Shown in pieces: positions 5,146-11,819 of a DNA stretch of 12,590 bases. This DNA comes from T3SED10-47 sp046483725 (lineage in GTDB: Bacteria > Bipolaricaulota > Bipolaricaulia > Bipolaricaulales > Bipolaricaulaceae), in assembly GCA_046483725.1 (NCBI GenBank), contig JAWOCQ010000081.1, positions 1 through 12,590 on the forward strand, given 5' to 3'. A program made the translations under genes and the position numbers. The notes beneath the pieces were generated by a model. It did no database searches. It saw only the letters and a list, made by a program, of their open reading frames with translations, and was not told the DNA's origin. Position 1 is the stretch's first letter. Each line of letters opens with the position of its first letter.

Positions 5146-6476
5146 ACATAGAAGGATTGCTGGACAAGGCATTGGCCTACGAGCGAGTGGACGATCTTGA
5201 AGTGCTCGCCATCCGCACGCGCGATGAGCTGACCCGCTTCACCGACTGCCAGATCCACCAAAACGTCGCGTCCGACGAAGTCCGCTTGTACCTGCGCGCT
5301 TGGGTGGACGGAAAGACCGGCGTCGCCGAGACCAACGAAGCCACCGAGGAGGGAGTGCGGCGGGCAGCTCAGGTGGCCGAGGGTTTGGCCCGCCGGCAAA
5401 CGAAACCGGCCGGCTACAGCCCTCCTGGGCCCCAGCCTGCCCCGGATGTCCCAGCCTGGGACCAGGAAACGTGGGACGCTTCGCCAAAGATGCGGGCTGA
5501 GCTGGTGGCCCGGGTGGTCAAGGGGCCCAAGGAGGAGGGATTCAACAGCTCCGGGTCCCTGTCCACCGGCGGGGGAGAGATCTGGGTGGCCAGCACCACG
5601 GGCGTCAGGGCCCATACAAAGTCCACCAGAGCCCGCTTCGTAAACGTGGTGAGCGGACAACGTGGGGGCTCCGGCTACGCCGAGTTTAGCTCTGTGCAGC
5701 TGTCCGACTTCCGTCCCGAACAGGCAGCCCAGCGTGCGCTGGACAAAGCGCTGCGGACCGAAGACCGCCAGGCTCTGGAACCGGGCGAGTACACCGTGGT
5801 ATTGGAGGAGCCGGCCGTGGCCACGGTACTGGGGATGCTGAGTTTCATGGGCTTTTCCGCTCGAGCTCTCCTTGAGCGGCGCAGCTTCATGGACGGAAGG
5901 CTTAACCAGAAGCTGGCTTCCGATCTGGTGACTGTGTACGACGATCCACTGAACCCACGCGGCTTACCTCGCCCTTTCGACTTCGAGGGGGTCCCCACCC
6001 AACGCGTTTACTTCTTCCGCCAAGGAGTCGCCGAAGGGGTGGTGCACGACACGCGTACCGCGGTGGCAAGTGGAACCCAATCCACCGGCCACGCCCTACC
6101 CCCTCCTTACAGCGCCTACTCGCCGATGCCGGGCAACGTGGTGATGGAAGAAGGGGCCTTGTCCGACGACGAGCTACTGGCCGGAGTGGAGCGGGGCCTT
6201 CTGGTGACCCGCTTCCACTACGCCCGCCCCGTGGAGCCCCGGGAGGGCGTGATGACCATGATGACGAGGGATGGCACCTTCCTCATCGAGGACGGAAAGG
6301 TTCGCGGGGCGGTCGACGACCTCAGGGTCACCGAGTCCGGCCTGCGTGCCTTATCCGAGGTGGACGCTGTGGGAGGAGCTCAGCAGCTAATCACAGGCGG
6401 CGACGGCTTCGGAGGCTTCCTGGTCCCCAAGGTGCGCATCCGCAAGTTTAAGTTCACGGGGAGAACGGAAAGGTAA
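5142..6476 (+). CDS. TldE/PmbA-like protein of the TldD/PmbA protease family
   Basis: TldD and TldE (PmbA) together form a cytoplasmic metalloprotease that degrades unfolded peptides and matures some modified peptides such as microcin B17. This 444-residue protein has the PmbA-type layout: an N-terminal domain with TRFTDCQIHQNVASDEVRL (30-48), a middle domain, and a C-terminal half containing the near-invariant PFDFEGVPTQR (278-288) and the DTRTA...GTQSTGHA segment (303-318). It has no HExxxH zinc site, so it should be the non-catalytic E subunit and need a TldD partner, which is not in the window. The ATG at 5142 overlaps the nadK stop (ATGA). A much longer open frame starting at 4401 is shadow over nadK. 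It is the last gene of the operon and is followed by a strong inverted repeat. Confidence 0.88.
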   Translation: MNIEGLLDKALAYERVDDLEVLAIRTRDELTRFTDCQIHQNVASDEVRLYLRAWVDGKTGVAETNEATEEGVRRAAQVAEGLARRQTKPAGYSPPGPQPAPDVPAWDQETWDASPKMRAELVARVVKGPKEEGFNSSGSLSTGGGEIWVASTTGVRAHTKSTRARFVNVVSGQRGGSGYAEFSSVQLSDFRPEQAAQRALDKALRTEDRQALEPGEYTVVLEEPAVATVLGMLSFMGFSARALLERRSFMDGRLNQKLASDLVTVYDDPLNPRGLPRPFDFEGVPTQRVYFFRQGVAEGVVHDTRTAVASGTQSTGHALPPPYSAYSPMPGNVVMEEGALSDDELLAGVERGLLVTRFHYARPVEPREGVMTMMTRDGTFLIEDGKVRGAVDDLRVTESGLRALSEVDAVGGAQQLITGGDGFGGFLVPKVRIRKFKFTGRTER

Positions 6477-6488
6477 AAGTAAGGATAG

Positions 6489-6527
6489 GGGGACAGTCCC
6501 CAAAGGGGAGCTAAGGGGACTGTCCCC
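6489..6527. repeat. Paired palindromes forming a 13-bp-arm inverted repeat
   Basis: GGGGACAGTCCCC (6489-6501) and GGGGACTGTCCCC (6515-6527) are exact reverse complements, separated by 13 bases. Each 13-mer is itself a palindrome around its central base, and the bases at 6498-6508 (CCCCAAAGGGG) could form a third small hairpin. The element fills the 57-base gap between the convergent pmbA-like and hsp20 genes. It may end transcription from both sides, although no T-run follows either arm. Similar GGGGAC-GTCCCC palindromes occur dispersed in many bacterial genomes and have been linked to REP-associated tyrosine transposases; that link here is inference. Confidence 0.8.
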
Positions 6528-6533
6528 AGCTGC

Positions 6534-6980
6534 CTACTCAACGTTTATCTGTACGCCTTCCCCCTCCTTGGGGGACTGCTTAAGCGGGACCTCCACTCGG
6601 AGGATGCCGTCATGGAACTTGGCCTTCACCTGGTTGGGCTCGGCCACCTCCTCCGGCAAGGGGAATCTGCGCCGGAAACGGCCACAACGGCGTCCCATCC
6701 GGATGTAATCTTCCTCGCGTGCCTCTTCACTCCGCCGGACCTCGCCGGTAACTACCAGGTTGTGGTCCTGAACCTTCACCTGGACGTCCTCCTTGCGAGC
6801 GCCGGGGAGCTCCGTCTCGATAATCAACGTGTTGTCCTTGAGGTAGACATCGGACCTGCCGAATGATGGTGCCACGTCCAGGTCCAGGTCGCCGAAACTC
6901 TTGAACATATTGTCCACCAACCGACCAACATCGTCGGTCAACCGGAACGGCTCTCGCCATACCCTTGGAAGCAGGGTCAT
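6534..6980 (-). CDS. Small heat shock protein, Hsp20/alpha-crystallin family
   Basis: This 148-residue ATP-independent chaperone forms large oligomers that hold unfolding proteins during heat stress. The N-terminal part (PFRLTDDVGRLVDNMF) is the variable oligomerisation arm. The alpha-crystallin domain runs from about residue 43 to 135, with SDVYLKDNTLIIETELPG, the EDVQVKV and LVVTGE strands, and the consensus FHDGILRVEVPL (122-133; A-x-x-x-n-G-v-L type). The tail ends VQINVE, an I/V-x-I/V anchoring motif. I chose ATG 6980, which has GGAGGT six bases upstream; a GTG at 6989 lies in the Shine-Dalgarno region. The gene has a consensus promoter with a CIRCE operator over the transcription start, so it is expected to be repressed by HrcA and released on heat shock. 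Confidence 0.95.
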   Translation of the reverse strand: MTLLPRVWREPFRLTDDVGRLVDNMFKSFGDLDLDVAPSFGRSDVYLKDNTLIIETELPGARKEDVQVKVQDHNLVVTGEVRRSEEAREEDYIRMGRRCGRFRRRFPLPEEVAEPNQVKAKFHDGILRVEVPLKQSPKEGEGVQINVE

Positions 6981-6993
6981 GGTACTCACCTCC
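6978..6993 (-). repeat. 16-base translation-start element, copy 2
   Basis: The minus-strand sequence GGAGGTGAGTACCATG holds the Shine-Dalgarno, spacer and start codon of hsp20. It is identical to the start region of the small Trp-rich ORF at 1688-1703. It also decides the hsp20 start at 6980. Confidence 0.8.
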
Positions 6994-6998
6994 GTATA

Positions 6999-7025
6999 TT
7001 AGCACTCGACCATGGTCAGTGCTAA
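6999..7025 (-). promoter_or_regulatory. CIRCE operator (HrcA binding site)
   Basis: TTAGCACTC, nine bases, then CAGTGCTAA on the plus strand. The established CIRCE consensus is TTAGCACTC-N9-GAGTGCTAA, so there is one mismatch in 18 arm bases and the spacing is exact. It overlaps the last base of the -10 box and covers the predicted transcription start near 7018, where HrcA would block initiation. Confidence 0.95.
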
Positions 7026-7053
7026 TTATAGGTAGTCGCGATCGCAGTGTCAA
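7025..7053 (-). promoter_or_regulatory. Consensus sigma70 promoter of hsp20
   Basis: On the minus strand TTGACA (7048-7053), 17 bases, then TATAAT (7025-7030): a perfect match in both boxes and spacing. The 5' leader would be about 38 bases and contain most of the CIRCE element plus the Shine-Dalgarno. A strong promoter held by a strong operator is the usual design for CIRCE genes. Confidence 0.93.
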
Positions 7054-7079
7054 GGTCCCGGGATCAGGTACACTGCAGT

Positions 7080-7289
7080 ATGGCCAGGTTGTTGGCGTGG
7101 GTTGTGCGTGGCTACCAGCGGATGCTCTCCCCGCTCCTCCCCTCCCGCTGCCGCTTCTACCCCAGCTGCTCGGAGTACGCCCGCCAAGCTCTGCACAAGT
7201 ATGGTGCCTTGCGAGGCGGCTGGCTGACGCTGAAAAGGCTCGTCAAATGCGGTCCGTGGCACCCGGGAGGAAACGATCCCCTGCCGTAA
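7080..7289 (+). CDS. yidD: YidD, membrane protein insertion efficiency factor
   Basis: YidD is a small inner-leaflet membrane-associated protein thought to help YidC insert and fold membrane proteins. The 69-residue product matches the family nearly end to end. It has the amphipathic N-terminal helix (MARLLAWVVRGYQRMLSPLL), the three conserved cysteines at 24, 30 and 57 within CRFYPSCSEYA and LVKCGPWHPGG, and the terminal DP. The ATG at 7080 is preferred because the family starts here; a GTG at 7047 would add 11 residues. The upstream region has only a weak AGG, and a TACACT just before the ATG could be a -10 box, so initiation is unclear. In most genomes yidD lies in the rpmH-rnpA-yidD-yidC cluster; here it stands alone, divergent from hsp20 and convergent with the M20 gene. 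Confidence 0.93.
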   Translation: MARLLAWVVRGYQRMLSPLLPSRCRFYPSCSEYARQALHKYGALRGGWLTLKRLVKCGPWHPGGNDPLP

Positions 7290-7303
7290 TGGTGACTGCC
7301 CCC

Positions 7304-8413
7304 TTACTCCCAGAGGTCGAGCACTACGCCGGCCATGGCCTTGGCCGCCACAAGCATGCCCCGGCGAGCGCCCTCGCTGCAGGCAGCGTCAGCAAACTCC
7401 CGCGAGTGCCCGGGCGTGTCCTCTTCGGTGATGCGGATGTAGGGATGGATAGCGGGCACGACCCACGACACGTCCCCCATGTCCGTGGACCCCAGCCCGC
7501 CGGCGGGCTTGTCCTCAGGGATTGCCAGCTCCGCAAGCTGCTTGCGGAACGCTTCCACCAGCTTGTGATCAGGCCGGATGGCCTTGTACTCGTGCCCCAC
7601 CTTGCGGAAGCTAAGCGAAGCACCGGTGGCCGTAGCCGCGCCCTCCGCGCAGCGACGAAGCTTGTCCACAAGCTCATCTCGGTAGTCATTCTCCCGGGCG
7701 CGCACGTAGAAACGCGCCGCGGCACGCTCGGGAACGATGTTGGGCTTCTGCCCTCCGTCGGTGATGATGCCGTGTATGCGGGCACCGTCGGCGATATGTT
7801 GCCGCAACGCATTTATACCCACAAACGTCTGGATAACGGCGTCCAACGCGTTGATGCCTTTCTCCGGCTGCGATGAGGCGTGCGCAGCGCGGCCATGAAA
7901 CACGAGTTCCACCTCCGTAATGGCCAGGGAACCGCGGTCGACCAGGGTGGCCGAGGCGGGGTGCACCATGAACGCAGCGTCCAGGCCTTCGAACAGGCCG
8001 GCCTCGATCATGCGGATCTTCCCGCCTCCCCCTTCCTCAGCTGGCGTGCCCAAAACAACCAGCTTGCCGGGGAGCTCTCCCTTGAACGGGGCCAGTCCCA
8101 GGGCCGCCCCTACGGCGCTGGCGGCGATGAGGTTGTGCCCGCAGGCATGCCCAAGACCGGGGAGCGCATCATACTCGGCAAGCACCGCAACGCGGGCTCC
8201 CTCCTCTTGTGCGGGATGCTCTGCACGCAGCGCGGTAGAGATGCCTCCCGCCCCTTTCTCCACGCGGAAACCCCCTGCTTCCAGCATTTCTGCGATCCAA
8301 CCGACCGCGCGCTCTTCCTCATAGCCCAACTCCGGATGCGCGTGGATGCGTAACGCAAGCTCCCACAGCTCATCCGCCAGCTCATCGATCCGCTGCCACA
8401 CACGCTCTTTCAT
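7304..8413 (-). CDS. M20 family amidohydrolase (AbgB / PM20D2-like)
   Basis: This 369-residue cytoplasmic metallohydrolase probably cleaves an amide bond in an N-acyl amino acid, a dipeptide or p-aminobenzoyl-glutamate. The M20 peptidase core is complete. LRIHAHPELGYEE (21-33) opens the fold. AEYDALPGLGHACGHN (79-94) carries metal ligands (C91, H93). GTPAEEGGGGK (122-132) has the Glu pair E126-E127, with a further ligand His at 151. The lid domain contains GRAAHASSQPEKGINALDA (174-192), and GHSREFADA (335-343) supplies the last ligand, H336. The Cys-containing HACGH form and the long EEGGGG loop point to the AbgB/aminoacylase-1-like-2 branch. ATG 8413 has a GGGGGTGG stretch close upstream and lies 10 bases after the stop of the Nfn large subunit, so it is probably in the same operon. 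Substrate not determinable. Confidence 0.9.
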   Translation of the reverse strand: MKERVWQRIDELADELWELALRIHAHPELGYEEERAVGWIAEMLEAGGFRVEKGAGGISTALRAEHPAQEEGARVAVLAEYDALPGLGHACGHNLIAASAVGAALGLAPFKGELPGKLVVLGTPAEEGGGGKIRMIEAGLFEGLDAAFMVHPASATLVDRGSLAITEVELVFHGRAAHASSQPEKGINALDAVIQTFVGINALRQHIADGARIHGIITDGGQKPNIVPERAAARFYVRARENDYRDELVDKLRRCAEGAATATGASLSFRKVGHEYKAIRPDHKLVEAFRKQLAELAIPEDKPAGGLGSTDMGDVSWVVPAIHPYIRITEEDTPGHSREFADAACSEGARRGMLVAAKAMAGVVLDLWE

Positions 8414-8423
8414 GTCCACCCCC

Positions 8424-9806
8424 TCAGCCAGTCGCCCCAAGATACCGGTGTATCGCTGCTGCGGCCTGCTTTCCCGCCCCCATAGCGGAGATTACGGTGG
8501 CGGCCCCGGTGACGATATCGCCCCCGGCAAATACCTCCCGCCGGCTGGTGGCGCCTTCCTCATCAGCCTCCACAGTGCCCCGGCGACCGACCTGCAGCCC
8601 CGGAGTGGTACGCGGGACCAGGGGGTGCGGCTGGTTGCCCACAGCCACAATACAGGTGTCCACATCGATCAGAAACTCCGAGCCTTCGATGGGGATCGGC
8701 CGGCGGCGGCCGGATTCGTCCGGCGGACCCAGTTCCATCCGGAGACATTCCGCTTGTGTAAGGGTGCCGGCCTCACCGGAAAGCTGGACTGGGTTGACCA
8801 AAAACTGCATTTCCACACCTTCTTCTTCCGCATGGTGCGCCTCTTCCACCCGAGCCGGCATCTCGTCGCGAGTTCTCCGGTACAACACCGTGACCTTCTC
8901 GGCCCCCAGCCGGAGGGCGGTGCGCGCGGCGTCCATGGCCACGTTACCCCCGCCGATCACGGCCACTCGGCGGCCGATGCCCACCGGGGTGTCGTACTCG
9001 GGGAACTGCCACGCCCGCATTAGGTTCACCCGGGTGAGGAACTCGTTGGCCGAGTACACTCCGATGAGCGTCTCCCCCGGGATCCCCAGGAAACGGGGAA
9101 GCCCCGCACCACTTCCCACAAACACGGCCTCATGACCCTCGGCCAAAAGACCGTCTACGGTAACAGTATTTCCCACCACCACGTTGGTCTCGATCTTCAC
9201 TCCCAAACGCCGCAAGCCTTCCACTTCGTGGCCCACCACCTCCTTGGGAAGGCGGAACTCCGGAATGCCATACATAAGCACGCCGCCGGGCTCATGCAAA
9301 GACTCAAACACCGTCACCTCATGACCGAGCAGGCGCAGATCGGCGGCGCAGGTGAGCCCCGCCGGCCCCGAGCCGATAACAGCCACCCGGCGCCCAGTAG
9401 AGGAAGGAGGCTCGACGCTCTCCACACCATGCTCGCGCTCCCAATCGGCGACAAAGCGCTCCAGTCGACCGATGCCACTGGGCTCGAATTTCTTGCCCAA
9501 CGTACACACCCCTTGACACTGGGACTCCTGCGGACACACACGCCCGCACACAGCTGGCAGGTTGTTGGTACGCTTGATGGTGGCCGCCGCAGCGCGGAAA
9601 TCCCCTTTCTCCACCTGCTCGATGAACGTGGGTATGTCCACCTCCACCGGGCACCCCTTCACGCAGGGCTTCCTCTTGCACTTCAAGCAGCGAGCAGCCT
9701 CTTCTCGGGCTTCCTCCTCAGTATAGCCCAAAGGGACCTCATCGAAGTTATGAATCCGGGAGCCTGCATCCTGTTCCCGCATGGGAACCTGTGTCTCTTG
9801 GATCAT
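8424..9806 (-). CDS. nfnB: NfnB/SudA/GltA-like large subunit of NADH-dependent ferredoxin:NADP+ oxidoreductase
   Basis: This 460-residue flavoprotein with iron-sulfur clusters would pair with the product of the preceding gene. In the Nfn complex the pair couples NADH, NADPH and ferredoxin by electron bifurcation. Two cysteine groups near the N-terminus hold [4Fe-4S] clusters: C40, C43, C48 and C52 (CLKCKRKPCVKGCP) and C87, C91, C97 and C101 with an adjacent Glu94 (CGRVCPQESQCQGVC). The FAD site is GSGPAGLTCAADL (145-157), the NADP(H) site is GGGNVAMDAARTALRLGAEK (285-304), and the C-terminal FAD motif is FAGGDIVTGAATVISAMGAGK (426-446). The same family includes the glutamate synthase small subunit, but no large subunit is near, and the partner gene makes Nfn or sulfide dehydrogenase the better reading. 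ATG 9806 overlaps the partner's stop (ATGA). Confidence 0.85.
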   Translation of the reverse strand: MIQETQVPMREQDAGSRIHNFDEVPLGYTEEEAREEAARCLKCKRKPCVKGCPVEVDIPTFIEQVEKGDFRAAAATIKRTNNLPAVCGRVCPQESQCQGVCTLGKKFEPSGIGRLERFVADWEREHGVESVEPPSSTGRRVAVIGSGPAGLTCAADLRLLGHEVTVFESLHEPGGVLMYGIPEFRLPKEVVGHEVEGLRRLGVKIETNVVVGNTVTVDGLLAEGHEAVFVGSGAGLPRFLGIPGETLIGVYSANEFLTRVNLMRAWQFPEYDTPVGIGRRVAVIGGGNVAMDAARTALRLGAEKVTVLYRRTRDEMPARVEEAHHAEEEGVEMQFLVNPVQLSGEAGTLTQAECLRMELGPPDESGRRRPIPIEGSEFLIDVDTCIVAVGNQPHPLVPRTTPGLQVGRRGTVEADEEGATSRREVFAGGDIVTGAATVISAMGAGKQAAAAIHRYLGATG

Positions 9807-10645
9807 CGCGCGGTCTCCTCCATCATTTGCCGGTACCTGTCCAGGGCACAGCGCTCCTGTTCCTGGTAGGCCGCGAGCCGAGCGAGGAGGAGATCCCAGT
9901 TCACCTGTCCACCTGGGAACTCAGGCCCGTCCACACAAGCAAAGCGCACATTGTCCCCCACCTCCACCCGACAGGCACCGCACATCCCCGTGCCGTCCAC
10001 CATGATCGGGTTCAGGGAAACGGTGATCGGCACGCCCGCCTTACTACTCGTCGCCGCGCAGAATTTCATCATCACCGCCGGTCCTACCGCCCACACATGG
10101 GACACTTGGCGGGCCGCCAGTATCTCCGCCAGGGGCTGGGTGACCAGTCCCTTACGGCCCATACTTCCGTCGTCGGTCGTCACCACAAGCTCATGGCAGG
10201 CATTCCCCATCCGGTCCAGCCAAAACAGGAGGTCACTGGACCGCGCCCCCACAATCCCGATCACGCGTGCCCCGGCCTCCTTCAACGCCCGGGCAATAGG
10301 GAAAACGGGGGCGATACCTACTCCCCCGGCGACACACACTACCGTGCCCTCGTGCACTATCTCCGACGGCTTGCCTAAAGGGCCCACCACATCACGTACT
10401 GCATCGCCGGCGTTGTACGCCTCGTGCATCTCGCTGGTGGTCTTGCCCACTGCCTGCACCACCAGGCTGACCGTACCGCGGGCCGGGTCCCAGTCGGCCA
10501 GGGTGAGGGGAATTCGCTCCCCCCGCTCGTGCAGGCGCAGCACAACGAACTGTCCCGGCGCAGCCGCTTTGGCCACCCGCGGCGCTTCCACCTCATACTG
10601 ATCAAGCTCAGGCCCAAGGGATTGCTTGGTTACAATTGAGTGCAT
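9803..10645 (-). CDS. nfnA: NfnA/SudB-like small subunit (FAD, [2Fe-2S])
   Basis: This 280-residue protein of the ferredoxin reductase/PyrK-like family passes electrons between NAD(H) and the large subunit. The FAD-binding barrel contains RIPLTLADWD (44-53). The nucleotide domain has CVAGGVGIAPVFPIARALKE (104-123). The [2Fe-2S] site near the C-terminus is GTGMCGACRVEVG plus FACVDGPEF (C222, C225, C237), which is diagnostic for NfnA/SudB. A C-terminal helix with QVNWDLLLARL closes the protein as in the family. ATG 10645 is preferred, with GGGAG five bases upstream; the GTG at 10657 sits inside an AGGAG sequence and has no room for ribosome binding. The gene order small-large and four-base overlap match Nfn/Sud operons. 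It lies 52 bases after the barrel-like gene with no terminator or clear promoter between. Confidence 0.88.
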   Translation of the reverse strand: MHSIVTKQSLGPELDQYEVEAPRVAKAAAPGQFVVLRLHERGERIPLTLADWDPARGTVSLVVQAVGKTTSEMHEAYNAGDAVRDVVGPLGKPSEIVHEGTVVCVAGGVGIAPVFPIARALKEAGARVIGIVGARSSDLLFWLDRMGNACHELVVTTDDGSMGRKGLVTQPLAEILAARQVSHVWAVGPAVMMKFCAATSSKAGVPITVSLNPIMVDGTGMCGACRVEVGDNVRFACVDGPEFPGGQVNWDLLLARLAAYQEQERCALDRYRQMMEETAR

Positions 10646-10697
10646 CTCGACTCCCACTCCTTTCCCAGCTCAACGCGGTATTGGAAAGCCAGCCCGC

Positions 10698-11801
10698 TCA
10701 CAACAGGCGGACGACGGCCGACAGCACCATATCCTGCGTCCACTCCTCCGCTTCCGCCCGCTTGGCAAACGCAAGCTGTACAGAAACGTCTACCCCACCC
10801 AGGCTGAACGCCAGCTGGAACGTAGCGGACTGGGAACCCTCGCTACGCTCGGCGTAAGAATCATGCCGCAAAAGGTAGTCCACGTGGAAGCTGGTGATGT
10901 CGTTCAATCGGTAGTCGTAGGAGGCCGTAAGGTTAACCGACGATTTGCGCTCCGCTGGGTAAGGCGGCATGGAGTAGCTAGCGGACAAGCGCATCTGGGA
11001 GCCGGGTTCCGGCGCCAAGGCCACATCGCCGGCCAGCTTGATCATCACGTCGCGGCCCTCGCCCCGCGGATCCAACACGTCGTAGCTCGCGCCGAGGGTC
11101 ACATTCCAGCCACAGTAACGTTCCCAGCCCGTTTCCTCGATGATTTCCTCCAGGGCCAGCAGCGCCCTGGCCTGCAGCCTGGTCCCCGTAGCATCCAAGA
11201 TGAGCTCCTCGATGGCCGTCAGCAGGTCGGCGATGGTTTCGTACTCCTCCGCGCGGCCGATCTCCTTGGCCATATCCATGACGGCACCGTCGGGGAAAGA
11301 AGCCGCCACCGCCCCCATCTCCAGCAGCCGCCGCTCGACCCGGAGAGCCTTGGCCAAGGGGGTGACGTCCGAGAAGCGCCCGTACCCAAGCCCTGTCTCA
11401 ACGCCCAGACTCGGCTGGGGAAACTCCGTCGTCACCCCGCCGTCGAACCCTCCGTAGGCGAAGTAGGGAGTGTCGGCACCCAGGTACCGCTGCATCCGGC
11501 CGCTGGCCTGCGTATCCATGCTCGCCAGGGCCAGTTCCGACAGCACGAAGTTGCCCGCTCCCACCAGCTCGAACCCGAGCAAGGAGGTGTCGTACAGGTG
11601 GGAATAGCCAATGGAGAAACGCCCCGAGTTGATGTCCGCAGCCGGGCGGGCCGGATCGCGGTAATACCGGTAGCTAAACGAGCTACTCATCTCTACGATG
11701 TTGGTCTCGGGCATCGTATACTCGCACAAATTAAGCGCGGAGGCGGAAACAGCCACCGCAGCCAGCCACAACACAAGCAGCGCCCACTTTCGCAGTCGCA
11801 T
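10698..11801 (-). CDS. Predicted outer-membrane beta-barrel-like protein, family unknown
   Basis: I do not recognise a family. The 367-residue product has a signal peptide (MRLRKWALLVLWLAAVAVSA, then SALN), so it is exported. Strands with alternating polar and apolar residues joined by short turns appear in the N-terminal part (SSSFSYRYY, RFSIGYSHL, LLGFELVGAG) and densely in the last 150 residues, for example SSVNLTASYDYRLND, FHVDYLLRHD, SATFQLAFSLGG and VDVSVQLAFAKR, ending VLSAVVRLL. This is the look of an outer-membrane barrel, although the last residue is Leu rather than Phe or Tyr. In between, roughly residues 135-215 are predicted by eye as helical (LAKALRVERRLLEMG, TIADLLTAIEELIL, ARALLALEEIIEE). 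ATG 11801 is chosen because GGAGG lies eight bases upstream; ATG 11807 is only two bases from it. It follows dinB by 18 bases. Confidence 0.7.
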   Translation of the reverse strand: MRLRKWALLVLWLAAVAVSASALNLCEYTMPETNIVEMSSSFSYRYYRDPARPAADINSGRFSIGYSHLYDTSLLGFELVGAGNFVLSELALASMDTQASGRMQRYLGADTPYFAYGGFDGGVTTEFPQPSLGVETGLGYGRFSDVTPLAKALRVERRLLEMGAVAASFPDGAVMDMAKEIGRAEEYETIADLLTAIEELILDATGTRLQARALLALEEIIEETGWERYCGWNVTLGASYDVLDPRGEGRDVMIKLAGDVALAPEPGSQMRLSASYSMPPYPAERKSSVNLTASYDYRLNDITSFHVDYLLRHDSYAERSEGSQSATFQLAFSLGGVDVSVQLAFAKRAEAEEWTQDMVLSAVVRLL

Positions 11802-11819
11802 TCGCATTACCTCCAGTCG

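Noticed and set aside
7290..7303. A terminator between yidD and the M20 gene
   Set aside because: The 14-base gap has no hairpin or T-run.
6965..7876. A 303-codon plus-strand frame over the hsp20 promoter, yidD and the M20 gene
   Set aside because: Shadow frame: it crosses a CIRCE-controlled promoter and overlaps yidD in another frame.
8424..9806. Annotation as a glutamate synthase small subunit
   Set aside because: No glutamate synthase large subunit is present, and the adjacent four-base-overlapping NfnA/SudB-like gene makes an Nfn/Sud complex more likely.
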